Below, one piece after another: positions 18,013 to 26,361 of a DNA stretch of 64,000 nt. The stretch is from an uncultured Draconibacterium sp. (GTDB taxonomy: Bacteria; Bacteroidota; Bacteroidia; Bacteroidales; Prolixibacteraceae): the NCBI RefSeq assembly GCF_963677155.1, contig NZ_OY781884.1, positions 3,902,501 through 3,966,500 of the forward strand, read 5' to 3'. Every line of letters begins with the position of its first letter. Position 1 is the first letter of the stretch. A program made the translations under genes and the position numbers. The notes under the pieces are model-generated. The model ran no database searches and was not told the origin of the DNA. It saw only the letters and a list, made by a program, of their open reading frames with translations.

Positions 18013-18085
18013 ACGGGTGTAGCTCAGTTGGTAGAGCACTGGTCTCCAAAACCAGGTGTCGGGAGTTCGAGTCTCTCCTCCCGTG
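18013..18085 (+). tRNA. tRNA-Trp (CCA)
   Basis: Cloverleaf with acceptor ACGGGTG against CTCCCGT, giving a T-T mismatch at 6-67, D arm GCTCAGTTGGTAGAGC, anticodon loop CTCCAAA (anticodon CCA at 18046-18048), T arm GGGAG-TTCGAGT-CTCTC and discriminator G. No CCA encoded. Not next to secE/nusG or tuf, the common Bacteroidota setting. Confidence 0.92.
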
Positions 18086-18096
18086 CAAAAGCACAG

Positions 18097-18124
18097 AGGC
18101 CTTACGAAAGTAAGGCCTTTTTTA
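18097..18124 (+). terminator. Terminator of tRNA-Trp
   Basis: AGGCCTTAC-GAAA-GTAAGGCCT, a nine-base perfect stem with a GNRA loop and seven T. Confidence 0.9.
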
Positions 18125-18196
18125 TTGACTAAAAATACTGGTGAAATATTTAAATCTTCAGCTTATAAGTGTTATTTTCACCACAAATTCGAGCCA

Positions 18197-18919
18197 ATGC
18201 AAATCGATGTTTTTATTCCTTGTTTTATTGATCAGTTTTATCCTGAAACTGCTGGAAACTTTGTAAGCCTGCTGGAAAAGGTAGGGTGCGATGTGAAATA
18301 TAATCCAAAACAAACTTGTTGTGGACAACCGGCTTTTAATAGTGGATATTGGAAAGAGGCAAAAACTGTTGCAACAAAGTTTCTGGAAGATTTTGAATTG
18401 GCAAACATGGTTGTAGCCCCTTCAGCTTCATGTACAGGCTTTATTCGGAACTATTATCATAAATTGTTTGAAGACGACGAAGAGTTGCTCAGAAAGTCGA
18501 ATAAGACCCGCAAAAAGGTTTTTGAGTTTACCGACTTTTTGGTGAACCACTTAAAGGAGACGGAACTTGGGGCGACTTTTAATCATAAAGTTACTTTTCA
18601 CGATTCGTGTGCAGGTTTGCGCGAATATGGTATTAAAGAAGAGCCCCGGAAGTTGTTAAGTGCAGTACAGGGTTTGGAGTTGGTTGAAATGGAAAAGCTT
18701 GAGACCTGTTGTGGCTTTGGGGGGACATTTGCAGCAAAATTCCATAACATTTCAACGGCAATGACAGAGCAAAAGGTTGAACATGCACTAAAAACCGGCG
18801 CCGAATATATTGTATCTACTGAAGCTTCTTGCCTGATGAATATGGATGCCTACATTAAAAAACAGAAACTTCCTATAAAAACCATTCATTTGGTTGATGT
18901 ACTGGCATCTCGTAGCTAG
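18197..18919 (+). CDS. LutA-like Fe-S oxidoreductase subunit (CCG domains)
   Basis: 240 residues from the ATG at 18197; longer open reading back into tRNA-Trp is ignored. Two cysteine-rich CCG domains: FIPCFIDQFYP with TCCGQPAFNSG (Cys9, Cys41-42) and HDSCAGLREYG with ETCCGFGGTF, the 4Fe-4S or heterodisulfide-type binding pattern of LutA/YkgE and GlpC-like proteins. LutA normally works with LutB and LutC in L-lactate oxidation, but neither is adjacent here, so the partner must be elsewhere or the role differs. Soluble, no signal peptide. Confidence 0.88.
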   Translation: MQIDVFIPCFIDQFYPETAGNFVSLLEKVGCDVKYNPKQTCCGQPAFNSGYWKEAKTVATKFLEDFELANMVVAPSASCTGFIRNYYHKLFEDDEELLRKSNKTRKKVFEFTDFLVNHLKETELGATFNHKVTFHDSCAGLREYGIKEEPRKLLSAVQGLELVEMEKLETCCGFGGTFAAKFHNISTAMTEQKVEHALKTGAEYIVSTEASCLMNMDAYIKKQKLPIKTIHLVDVLASRS

Positions 18920-18939
18920 AAGCTAGCGGCTCGCAGCTT
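18911..18939. repeat. Short intergenic repeat
   Basis: CGTAGCTAGAAGCTAGCGG is a degenerate TAGAAGCTAG-type run, overlapping the LutA-like stop and lying between two convergent genes. It resembles common Bacteroidota intergenic filler. Confidence 0.4.
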
Positions 18940-18941
18940 AT

Positions 18942-20765
18942 TTAAAACATCTGCATGCCATGTAATTTCTTGTAGCGCCCGCCAAGCTCCATTAATTCTT
19001 CATGTGTACCTTGCTCTACAATTTTGCCTTCGTGTAATACACAAATCAGATTCGCGTGTTTAATGGTAGATAAACGGTGTGCAATAACCAGCGAAGTGCG
19101 ATTTTTCATCAGGTGTTCCAATGCTTCCTGTACCAATTTCTCCGATTCGGTATCCAAAGCCGAAGTGGCTTCATCTAAAATCAGAATTGGTGGATTCCGT
19201 AAAATGGCACGCGCAATAGAAAGGCGTTGCTTTTGTCCGCCCGAAAGTTTATCGCCACGGTCGCCAATTATGGTGTCGTAGCCATGTTCTGTTCCCAGGA
19301 TAAAATCGTGCGCATTGGCAATTTTTGCTGCCTGTATTACTGCTTCGTCACTAACGCTGTCAATGCCAAACGCGATGTTATTTCGTATGGTGTCGTTAAA
19401 TAAAATGGGCTCTTGATTTACGTTTCCAATCAGGTTGCGTAACGATTTTAGTTTCAGGTCGCGAATATCGGTTCCATCCACTTCGATATTTCCTGAAGTA
19501 ATGTCCCAGAAGCGCGGCAATAAATCAACCATTGTGGTTTTGCCACTTCCCGACGAGCCAACCAGCGCAACGGTTGTTCCTTTCGGAATATTCAGGCTTA
19601 CATTCGAAAGTACCTCTGCTTTGTCGTAAGCAAAAGTTACATTCTTGTATACAATATCTTTTTCGAACGACTTGATGTCTTTTGCATCTTTCTTATCCAC
19701 AATTGTTACTTCGGCTGAAAGTACGTGATCGATACGTTGCATCGACGCCAGTCCTTTTTCAACACTATAAAGTGCAGTTGAGAAGGCTTTTGCTGGATTG
19801 ATTATTCCGTAGAAAAACACCATGTAGCCGATAAATTCAGCAGCTGTAAGCGACGAGTCGTTTCCTCCAAGAATGATTCGACCACCATACCACAAAACAA
19901 TAACAATAACAATGGTTCCCATAAACTCACTGGCCGGGTGTGCCAAATTTCGGCGCCACATCAGGCGGTTCATTATTAAGCGGTAATTTTGGTTTTCAGT
20001 CTGAAAACGCCCGATGGCTTTCTCTTCGGCATTAAACGATTTGATAATTCGCAATCCTGAAAGGTCTTCTTCAATAATCGACAGAATTTCGCCCAGTTTA
20101 TTTTGCCCTTTTGTAGATACGCGTTTCAGGCTACGGCCAATTCGTCCGATAATTAACCCGGTTATCGGCAACATAACAAACACAAACAAGGTTAGCGACC
20201 AACTCATGTAAATCATTACGCCCAAATAAACGATGATCAAAATCGGGTTTTTAATCATCATTCCCAATGAGTTAGCTACCGAGTTCTCCACTTCCTGTAC
20301 ATCGCTTGTAATACGTGCCATAATATCGCCTTTTCGTTCTTCCGAAAAATAACCAAGAGGCAAACCGATAATCTTTTTGTAAATAAGTGAGCGGATATCG
20401 TAAACAACGCCGTTGCGCAGGGCAATTAATACAAAATCTGCCAGATAGGTAAAGCCAACCTTAAAAAGAGTGGCAATAACCAAAATTAAACCAATAAGCA
20501 GTAACGAATCCTGTTGCCCGTGTTCAATAATAAACGAACTGATGAAATAGTTTACGTTATTGGTAATTGAATCGGCAGTAAATGCCCATTCCACTTTCTC
20601 AGTTACCAGTTCTTTGGTCTGGAATAAAATATCGAGTGCCGGAATAAGCATGGCAAACGAAAATGTTCCGAAAAGTGCACCTAAAATATTGTAAAAAATG
20701 TTCATGACGACTTTCCACCGGTAGGGCGGAACAAATCGTTTCATGAGTTTTAAGAAGTCTTTCAT
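18942..20765 (-). CDS. MsbA-like ABC exporter (fused permease-ATPase)
   Basis: Half-transporter working as a homodimer, probably flipping lipid A-core or other lipids across the inner membrane. 607 residues: six spans within about 17-330, then the nucleotide-binding domain with Walker A GSSGSGKTT (about 398), signature LSGGQKQR (about 505), Walker B ILILDEATSALD (about 527) and H-loop IAHRLSTI (about 560). The N-terminal order and EERKGDIMARITSDVQEVE fit the MsbA/type IV ABC exporter fold; drug export is the alternative. Lies 65 bases downstream of purB in the same direction. Confidence 0.9.
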   Translation of the reverse strand: MKDFLKLMKRFVPPYRWKVVMNIFYNILGALFGTFSFAMLIPALDILFQTKELVTEKVEWAFTADSITNNVNYFISSFIIEHGQQDSLLLIGLILVIATLFKVGFTYLADFVLIALRNGVVYDIRSLIYKKIIGLPLGYFSEERKGDIMARITSDVQEVENSVANSLGMMIKNPILIIVYLGVMIYMSWSLTLFVFVMLPITGLIIGRIGRSLKRVSTKGQNKLGEILSIIEEDLSGLRIIKSFNAEEKAIGRFQTENQNYRLIMNRLMWRRNLAHPASEFMGTIVIVIVLWYGGRIILGGNDSSLTAAEFIGYMVFFYGIINPAKAFSTALYSVEKGLASMQRIDHVLSAEVTIVDKKDAKDIKSFEKDIVYKNVTFAYDKAEVLSNVSLNIPKGTTVALVGSSGSGKTTMVDLLPRFWDITSGNIEVDGTDIRDLKLKSLRNLIGNVNQEPILFNDTIRNNIAFGIDSVSDEAVIQAAKIANAHDFILGTEHGYDTIIGDRGDKLSGGQKQRLSIARAILRNPPILILDEATSALDTESEKLVQEALEHLMKNRTSLVIAHRLSTIKHANLICVLHEGKIVEQGTHEELMELGGRYKKLHGMQMF

Positions 20766-20770
20766 ATGTA

Positions 20771-20818
20771 GAAGACGGAAGTTTGAAGACGGAAGACCGA
20801 AGAGGTCATTCCGTCTTC
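20771..20818. repeat. GAAGACGGAAG direct and inverted repeat
   Basis: GAAGACGGAA occurs at 20771 and 20785 and again inverted as TTCCGTCTTC at 20809-20818, so the unit can fold into alternative hairpins between purB and the ABC exporter. Confidence 0.6.
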
Positions 20819-20830
20819 ATTATAATTTTA

Positions 20831-22177
20831 TTAAAATATACCGGTATAATTCTGAGGCGTAATTGCTTTTAACTCTTCTTTTACAGCATCACTAATGGCT
20901 AAGCTATCAACAAAGTTGTGTATTGCTTCCTTGTTAATCACCTCGTTCTTGCGTGTCAAATCTTTCAATGCCTCGTAAGGATTTGGGAAAAACTCGCGAC
21001 GTAAAATGGTTTGAATTGCCTCGGCAACTACTGCCCAGTTATTTTCAAGATCTTTTTCGATTGCCGCAGTGTTGATCAGCAATTTGTTCAAGCCTTTCAA
21101 TGTTGATTTGATGGCAATTAGGGTATGACCAAAGGGAACGCCGATAAAACGAGTAACGGTTGAGTCGGTCAGGTCGCGCTGTAAACGCGAAACCGGAAGT
21201 TTTTGTGAAAGTTGCTCAAAACCTGCATTTGCAATTCCAATGTTTCCTTCCGAATTCTCAAAATCGATGGGATTAACTTTGTGTGGCATTGTTGATGAAC
21301 CCACTTCTCCCTTCTTAATTTTTTGCTTGAAGTAATTCATCGAAACATACGACCAGATATCGCGATCCAAATCCAGAATAATATTATTAATACGTTTTAA
21401 TCCATCAAAAATGGCACTGTGGTTATCGTAGTGCGAAATTTGTGTGGTGAACTGCGAACGGTTTAATCCCAGTTTGTCTTTTAGGAACTTGTTGGCAAAA
21501 TCTTCCCAGTTAATATCAGGGTAAGCTACATAGTGTGCATTAAAATTACCTGTTGCTCCACCAAATTTAGCGTCGATTGCAATTGATTTAAGTTGAACCA
21601 ACTGAACCATAATCCGCTCTAAGAATACTTTGATCTCTTTCCCAACTTTTGTTGGCGATGCAGGTTGTCCGTGTGTTTTTGCCAGCATCGGAATGTTTTT
21701 CCATTCGGTAGCCAGTGTCAGCAGTTTTTCAATCAATTCCTGCAACAGCGGGTAATATTCCTCTTCCAAAGCATCTTGTATCGATTTTGGGATGGCGGTA
21801 TTATTTGCATCCTGAGAGGTAAGTGCAAAGTGAATAAACTCTTTATATTTACTTAATCCCAGTTTCTCAAATTCATCTTTAATAAAATACTCAACAGCTT
21901 TTACATCGTGGTTAGTTACGCTTTCAATACCTTTAATACGTTGCGCATCTTCAAGCGAAAAGTTTTTATGAAGCTCACGAAGTTTGTCCAATTTGTCAGT
22001 CGGTATATCAGCAAGTTGTGGCAAAGGAATCTCGCACAAAGCGATAAAATATTCAACTTCGGTAAACAAGCGGTATTTAATCAGCGCGAATTCGCTGAAG
22101 TATTTTCCCAACCCTTCTACTTTGTTACTGTACCTGCCGTCTACCGGCGAAATTGCTGTTAATGTATTAAGTTCCAT
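20831..22177 (-). CDS. purB: Adenylosuccinate lyase
   Basis: Acts twice in purine synthesis: SAICAR to AICAR plus fumarate, and adenylosuccinate to AMP plus fumarate. 448 residues, normal length. Fumarase/aspartase superfamily blocks are present: TSQDANNTA (about 123), KTHGQPASPTKVGKE (about 168) and the signature GSSTMPHKVNPIDFE (about 294) with the catalytic serine in the flexible SSTMP loop. It begins LNTLTAISPVDGRYS, like the E. coli-type PurB. A distant companion, purT, lies at 26.4 kb. No SD. Confidence 0.97.
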   Translation of the reverse strand: MELNTLTAISPVDGRYSNKVEGLGKYFSEFALIKYRLFTEVEYFIALCEIPLPQLADIPTDKLDKLRELHKNFSLEDAQRIKGIESVTNHDVKAVEYFIKDEFEKLGLSKYKEFIHFALTSQDANNTAIPKSIQDALEEEYYPLLQELIEKLLTLATEWKNIPMLAKTHGQPASPTKVGKEIKVFLERIMVQLVQLKSIAIDAKFGGATGNFNAHYVAYPDINWEDFANKFLKDKLGLNRSQFTTQISHYDNHSAIFDGLKRINNIILDLDRDIWSYVSMNYFKQKIKKGEVGSSTMPHKVNPIDFENSEGNIGIANAGFEQLSQKLPVSRLQRDLTDSTVTRFIGVPFGHTLIAIKSTLKGLNKLLINTAAIEKDLENNWAVVAEAIQTILRREFFPNPYEALKDLTRKNEVINKEAIHNFVDSLAISDAVKEELKAITPQNYTGIF

Positions 22178-22292
22178 TATTATTACTTAGAATTAAGCTG
22201 CAAATTTATAAAATTAAGCGGACTAGCTATTTGGCAACCGAATGAATTTAATAATCTTTAACCGCAGCGCAGAGTAAAGACCATCTGGACCT

Positions 22293-22320
22293 TGTCATTT
22301 CGAGCGAAGCGAGAAATCTG
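22293..22320. repeat. REP-like palindrome
   Basis: TCATTTCGAGCGAAGCGAGA is part of an imperfect palindrome ATTTC..GAAGC..GAAAT within a 28-base unit. This unit is a well-known dispersed bacterial intergenic repeat. Only one copy seen in the window. Confidence 0.65.
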
Positions 22321-22409
22321 CTCAATCTTTATCGGACACCAATGTTTCAGAGTAAAGCATAATTTGTAATTTGTTTTTTGTATTTTGGAACTTGAAAAAA
22401 ATCATTGTC

Positions 22410-23822
22410 ATGAAGCTGAAAAATTTCTGGATTTTGTTATTTGTACTCGCCACTTTAGCTGCTTTTGCGCAGGAGGTCAACAAGAAAAAAGTGTTTCTTT
22501 TGAATATTAAATCCGAAATTACCCCGGCAACGCGACGCCAGGTGAGCCAGGCTTTTACAGAGGCCGATTCGGTAAAAGCCGACGTGTTTCTAATTCACAT
22601 GAATACCTATGGCGGAACTGTTGTTGATGCCGATTCTATCCGCACACGAATTCTGCAAAGTAAAATTCCTGTATATGTGTTTATCGACAATAATGCAGCA
22701 TCGGCAGGTGCGTTGATTTCCATTGCCTGCGATGGCATTTATATGCGTCCCGGTGGAAGTATTGGCGCGGCAACTGTAGTCAACCAAACCGGTGCGGCAA
22801 TGCCTGATAAATACCAGAGTTACATGCGATCTACTATGCGGGCAACTGCTGAGGCACACGGAAAAGATACAACGATAACAGCCAGTGGTGATACTATTAT
22901 AGATTGGTTTCGCGATCCGAAGATTGCAGAGGCCATGGTTGATGAGCGAATTTTTATTGAAGGTGTTTCAGATACAGGACGAGTGCTTACGTTTACACCT
23001 TCGGAAGCAATGGAAAATGGTTTTTGCGAAGGAACGGCTGAGAACGTTAATGAAGTGCTGCAGCAAATTGGTATCGACGACTATGAGTTGTTTGAATACG
23101 AGCCAACTTTTATTGAGAAAATCATTGGTTTTTTGGTGCATCCAATGTTGTCTGGTTTATTGATTATGGCCATTGTTGGTGGTATTTACTTTGAGATGCA
23201 ATCGCCGGGAATTGGTTTTCCGTTAGGAATTGCAATTCTGGCTGCCTTACTTTATTTTATGCCGCTCTACCTCGAAGGTTTAGCCGAACATTGGGAAATT
23301 GCTCTTTTTGTGGTAGGGCTGATACTAATTGCGGTGGAGATATTTGTGATCCCGGGTTTCGGAGTTGCCGGAGCCCTGGGAATATTGTTTGTTTTTGTTG
23401 GCCTGGTTTTGAGCTTGATCGATAATGTGAACTTCGATTTTGAAGGTGTTCAGTTAGAAGGTGTTGGAACCGCAATGGCAACTGTTGCAATTGGTATTTT
23501 CGGGGGCTTTATTTTATCGCTTTACCTCGGGAAACGTATGTTTACAGCGCAACATGGCATGTTTAAAAACTTTGCATTAAATACGGTTCAGCATGTTAAC
23601 GAAGGTTTTGTTAGCGTTGAAACCAAGCTTTTTGAATTAAAGGGGAGGACGGGGATTGCACATACCGTTTTACGTCCGGGTGGAAAGATAAATATAGAAG
23701 GGAATGTGTATGATGCAATTGCCGTTAATGGTTTTATTGATAAAGATGAAAAAATAGTGGTAACCAAAGTTGAAGCAACACAACTTTATGTAGAGTTGGA
23801 TGAAGATTCAGAAATAAGTTAA
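22410..23822 (+). CDS. NfeD-family membrane serine protease
   Basis: 470 residues from the ATG at 22410; a start 13 codons earlier (22371) would precede the signal peptide and is rejected. Domains: signal peptide (ends near AFAQ), a ClpP/crotonase-like protease domain (about 20-220) with NNAASAGALISIACDGIYM holding the likely catalytic serine and GGSIGAA, four or five membrane spans (about 240-375), and a C-terminal OB-fold NfeD domain (about 395-470, LKGRTGIAHTVLRPGGKI). This is the long NfeD1b form, usually paired with a stomatin/flotillin gene in membrane quality control. No such gene is beside it here. Confidence 0.9.
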   Translation: MKLKNFWILLFVLATLAAFAQEVNKKKVFLLNIKSEITPATRRQVSQAFTEADSVKADVFLIHMNTYGGTVVDADSIRTRILQSKIPVYVFIDNNAASAGALISIACDGIYMRPGGSIGAATVVNQTGAAMPDKYQSYMRSTMRATAEAHGKDTTITASGDTIIDWFRDPKIAEAMVDERIFIEGVSDTGRVLTFTPSEAMENGFCEGTAENVNEVLQQIGIDDYELFEYEPTFIEKIIGFLVHPMLSGLLIMAIVGGIYFEMQSPGIGFPLGIAILAALLYFMPLYLEGLAEHWEIALFVVGLILIAVEIFVIPGFGVAGALGILFVFVGLVLSLIDNVNFDFEGVQLEGVGTAMATVAIGIFGGFILSLYLGKRMFTAQHGMFKNFALNTVQHVNEGFVSVETKLFELKGRTGIAHTVLRPGGKINIEGNVYDAIAVNGFIDKDEKIVVTKVEATQLYVELDEDSEIS

Positions 23823-23890
23823 AAGTAAAAAGTTCAAAGGAAATAGCTGTTCGCTTGTGACTTCTTACTTCATTCTTCCATCGCTTAACT

Positions 23891-24421
23891 TCATGCATTC
23901 AACTTATAAAACATAATCTCTTCATCATCATTTGGAAGTGTTACGTGTTTCGTAAATTTCAATCCTAATTTTTCCAGTAGCCGTTGCGAGCGTATATTGT
24001 ACTTTGCTGTGATGGCAGTAATGTTTTTGATTTTAAATTCTTCAATTCCTACATTCTTGAGTTTTTCGGCAGCTTCAAAAGCATAACCCTGCCCTTCAAA
24101 TTCAGGTAAAAAAGCAAAACCAATATCAATACCTTCCAGCCCGTCACGATCAAAAAGTCCGCAAGTTCCCATCTTGGCATTATCGGTTTTTCTAATGACT
24201 ACATAGTTGCCGTAGCCTTCCTTTTTTAGCTGTGGATACATTTTTTCGCGAATATACACACGAGCTTCTTCTTCCGAATAAACACCGCGGTCGCCAATGT
24301 ATTGCACCCATTTTTCAGAGTTTAATAATTGGTAAATAAATCGGCTGTCATTTTCCTCACACGGATGAAGAATTAAACGAGGTGTTTCAAAAGTTTGGTA
24401 GCTGTTGCCATCAATAATCAT
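23891..24421 (-). CDS. GNAT acetyltransferase (RimJ/RimL type)
   Basis: Transfers an acetyl group from acetyl-CoA to an amine, either a protein N-terminus or a small molecule. 176 residues with the family opening FETPRLILHPCEEND and the CoA-binding stretch IGFAFLPEFEGQGYAFEAAEKL (motif A, here GQGYA, about 107), followed by ITAKYNIRSQRLLEKLGL. Single gene with its neighbours on different transcripts; target unknown. Confidence 0.85.
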   Translation of the reverse strand: MIIDGNSYQTFETPRLILHPCEENDSRFIYQLLNSEKWVQYIGDRGVYSEEEARVYIREKMYPQLKKEGYGNYVVIRKTDNAKMGTCGLFDRDGLEGIDIGFAFLPEFEGQGYAFEAAEKLKNVGIEEFKIKNITAITAKYNIRSQRLLEKLGLKFTKHVTLPNDDEEIMFYKLNA

Positions 24422-24474
24422 TATTTTAACTTTTTCGGTACGGTATCAAAAGTAAATATCATTCTCTCTGTTTC

Positions 24475-24507
24475 AAAAAAAAGCCCGGAAACCAATAGGC
24501 TCCGGGC
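24475..24507 (-). terminator. Terminator of the C1 peptidase gene
   Basis: GCCCGG/CCGGGC stem followed on the minus strand by eight T, 13 bases after the stop at 24520. Confidence 0.85.
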
Positions 24508-24519
24508 AGTGTTACTGTT

Positions 24520-25893
24520 TTAAAACATCCAGTCCCAGGGCGGTAGAACTGTTGTTTCTGTTTGGTAAATATCTAATACTTCAGGTGTAACAAACTTTTT
24601 GTGTACAACTATACGAAACATGTATTCGTTAAACCATTCGTCGGTAAAAGTAAGGTAGCCTTTGTGTCCGGCACTTTCGCCCCAGCTGTTTTCAAACTGC
24701 CATTTTACAGGATTTCCTTCGTTGTTCAGTTCCACTGCAATAAGAGCCATTCCGTGTGACGAGCCGCTGGCTTTTGTCTGAATTCGTTCCTTTTTGTTCA
24801 TGTTAAACGAAACACCATAAACCGATTCGTAGTCGTAATTATCCACGTCGAGTATACCATAATCGCGGTCGAGCTGTTGACCAACATCGCAGGAAGTATA
24901 AAGGGCCTCGTTGTTTTTTATCGACTCGATGGCCATGTCTTTAATAACATCATTTGGCAGGTTTACATAGTGCCAGTTAACGCCTTCTTCCACATTGCGG
25001 TAGTTGGCAATCTCGTAGTGTATGTAATAAGGGCGGGTAGGATCGTTCATCAGCATTACGTAGTCGCTTACCTGAATGTCGCCTAAAACTTTTTTCTTAA
25101 ACTCAAGTGGGGTGTAGGTCTGGTAGTCCGATAAATTTTTGTCTTTATCTTCGTAACGCCAGGAAAATTCAGTTGGCGGAACGCCCAGGTTTAAAGCCAG
25201 CATACGGTAAATCTCCTTCATCATTTCCTGTCGCATAGCCTGCAGTTCTTTGGCTTTTTTGCCGGAGTTTGCAGCATTCCTTAAATGCAAGCCATCTTCT
25301 TTTAATTTTAAGTTGATAAATTTTACCATGGCACGGGTGTTTTCACTGGAGTGTGTTTCTGTCATTGCAGATTTCGGGATCATTCCGTATTTATCTACAA
25401 GGTTGGCAAAACTGCTCCACATGCCTCCGTCGCTTACAGGCGAGCTGAGGTACCACTGCACCAGGCGGTCGTCGATGGGCTGATCGGCCGATTCAATCAT
25501 ATTGTTCAGATACAGGTTTGCTTTTTCAAAAATATCCCAGAAGTACAGATAGTTTTCGGAGAACTCAAATGAGTTAACATTAAAAACTTCCATGGCTTTG
25601 GGGCGAAACATGTTTAACGATGTAAATAACCAGCAACGCCCTGAGCTTTTCTGGTTGGTAATGCCTTTTACGTTCACCCTGTACGTAAAATAGTGATCAT
25701 CTTCATTAATATTCGTTAGGTTTTTTGCCAGTTTGTTGATGTCGTTGGCCGAAAGTGCATTTTGCATTCCTTTCGTGTACGCATCCATTTTTAACGATTC
25801 CCGAATATCTTCAATCGCTGTTTTGTCGAGGTTTTGTGCGGTGCTTCCAAGTGCAAGAAAAGCGGTGAAAGCAGCAAATAAAAGTTTCTTCAT
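24520..25893 (-). CDS. Secreted C1-family aminopeptidase (PepC/bleomycin hydrolase-like)
   Basis: Papain-fold cysteine aminopeptidase. 457 residues with a signal peptide (LLFAAFTAFLALGSTAQ), so it is exported, unlike cytosolic PepC. The triad is visible: SSGRCWLFTSLN with Cys87, SSHGMALIAVE with the histidine (about 375) and FENSWGE with the asparagine (about 398). The C-terminus ends ...LPPWDWMF. Single gene with terminator at 24475-24507. Likely works in periplasmic peptide breakdown. Confidence 0.92.
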   Translation of the reverse strand: MKKLLFAAFTAFLALGSTAQNLDKTAIEDIRESLKMDAYTKGMQNALSANDINKLAKNLTNINEDDHYFTYRVNVKGITNQKSSGRCWLFTSLNMFRPKAMEVFNVNSFEFSENYLYFWDIFEKANLYLNNMIESADQPIDDRLVQWYLSSPVSDGGMWSSFANLVDKYGMIPKSAMTETHSSENTRAMVKFINLKLKEDGLHLRNAANSGKKAKELQAMRQEMMKEIYRMLALNLGVPPTEFSWRYEDKDKNLSDYQTYTPLEFKKKVLGDIQVSDYVMLMNDPTRPYYIHYEIANYRNVEEGVNWHYVNLPNDVIKDMAIESIKNNEALYTSCDVGQQLDRDYGILDVDNYDYESVYGVSFNMNKKERIQTKASGSSHGMALIAVELNNEGNPVKWQFENSWGESAGHKGYLTFTDEWFNEYMFRIVVHKKFVTPEVLDIYQTETTVLPPWDWMF

Positions 25894-25916
25894 TTCTGAT
25901 AATTTTGTTTCAGAAG

Positions 25917-25924
25917 CAAAATTA
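25917..25924 (-). promoter_or_regulatory. -7 element upstream of the C1 peptidase
   Basis: TAATTTTG on the minus strand matches TAnnTTTG, 24 bases before the start. No clear -33 box. Confidence 0.5.
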
Positions 25925-26325
25925 AAAGAATAGTTTTATTTGCATAGGCAGGAGTAAGAATTAGAGGTAAACAGCATTTAAATTTAAAGAGAAGTTTGTT
26001 GAATAAGCTGTTAAATATTCAAACCATGACAGCTTGCCTTAAACAAAATCGACATTGTGACTCCTTGCAAATTTTGCAGTAGCTTCATCGTGTCGTGGTC
26101 TGGTGTTGTTAGGGAATCGATGGTTTGTCCCGGATATATGCGTATCGTGTGTATTTTTATTGATTTCATTGTTAGGTGTTTGGGTAGGAAACGGCGATGG
26201 TGGTTTTTGCGTTGTTCATTCTATGATTTCGATTTTTTGTTTGAAAATGGATGTAGCAGTTTCAATAAAATGTTAGCAAAACAGTGTTGGAGGCAAGTAT
26301 CAAAATGTACAATCGGAAATAAATC
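25925..26325. other. Intergenic region between divergent pepC-like and purT genes
   Basis: About 400 bases holding divergent promoters and little else. An open frame at 26057-26365 runs into purT, is Cys/Trp/Arg-rich and shows no family features, so it is treated as noise. No known riboswitch fold was recognised by eye. Confidence 0.45.
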
Positions 26326-26333
26326 TATTTTTG
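26326..26333 (+). promoter_or_regulatory. -7 element of purT promoter
   Basis: TATTTTTG followed by CGGCATC, about 30 bases before the start; matches TAnnTTTG. No standard -33 box. Confidence 0.55.
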
Positions 26334-26361
26334 CGGCATCAAAAAAAACTGAAAAACAGGG

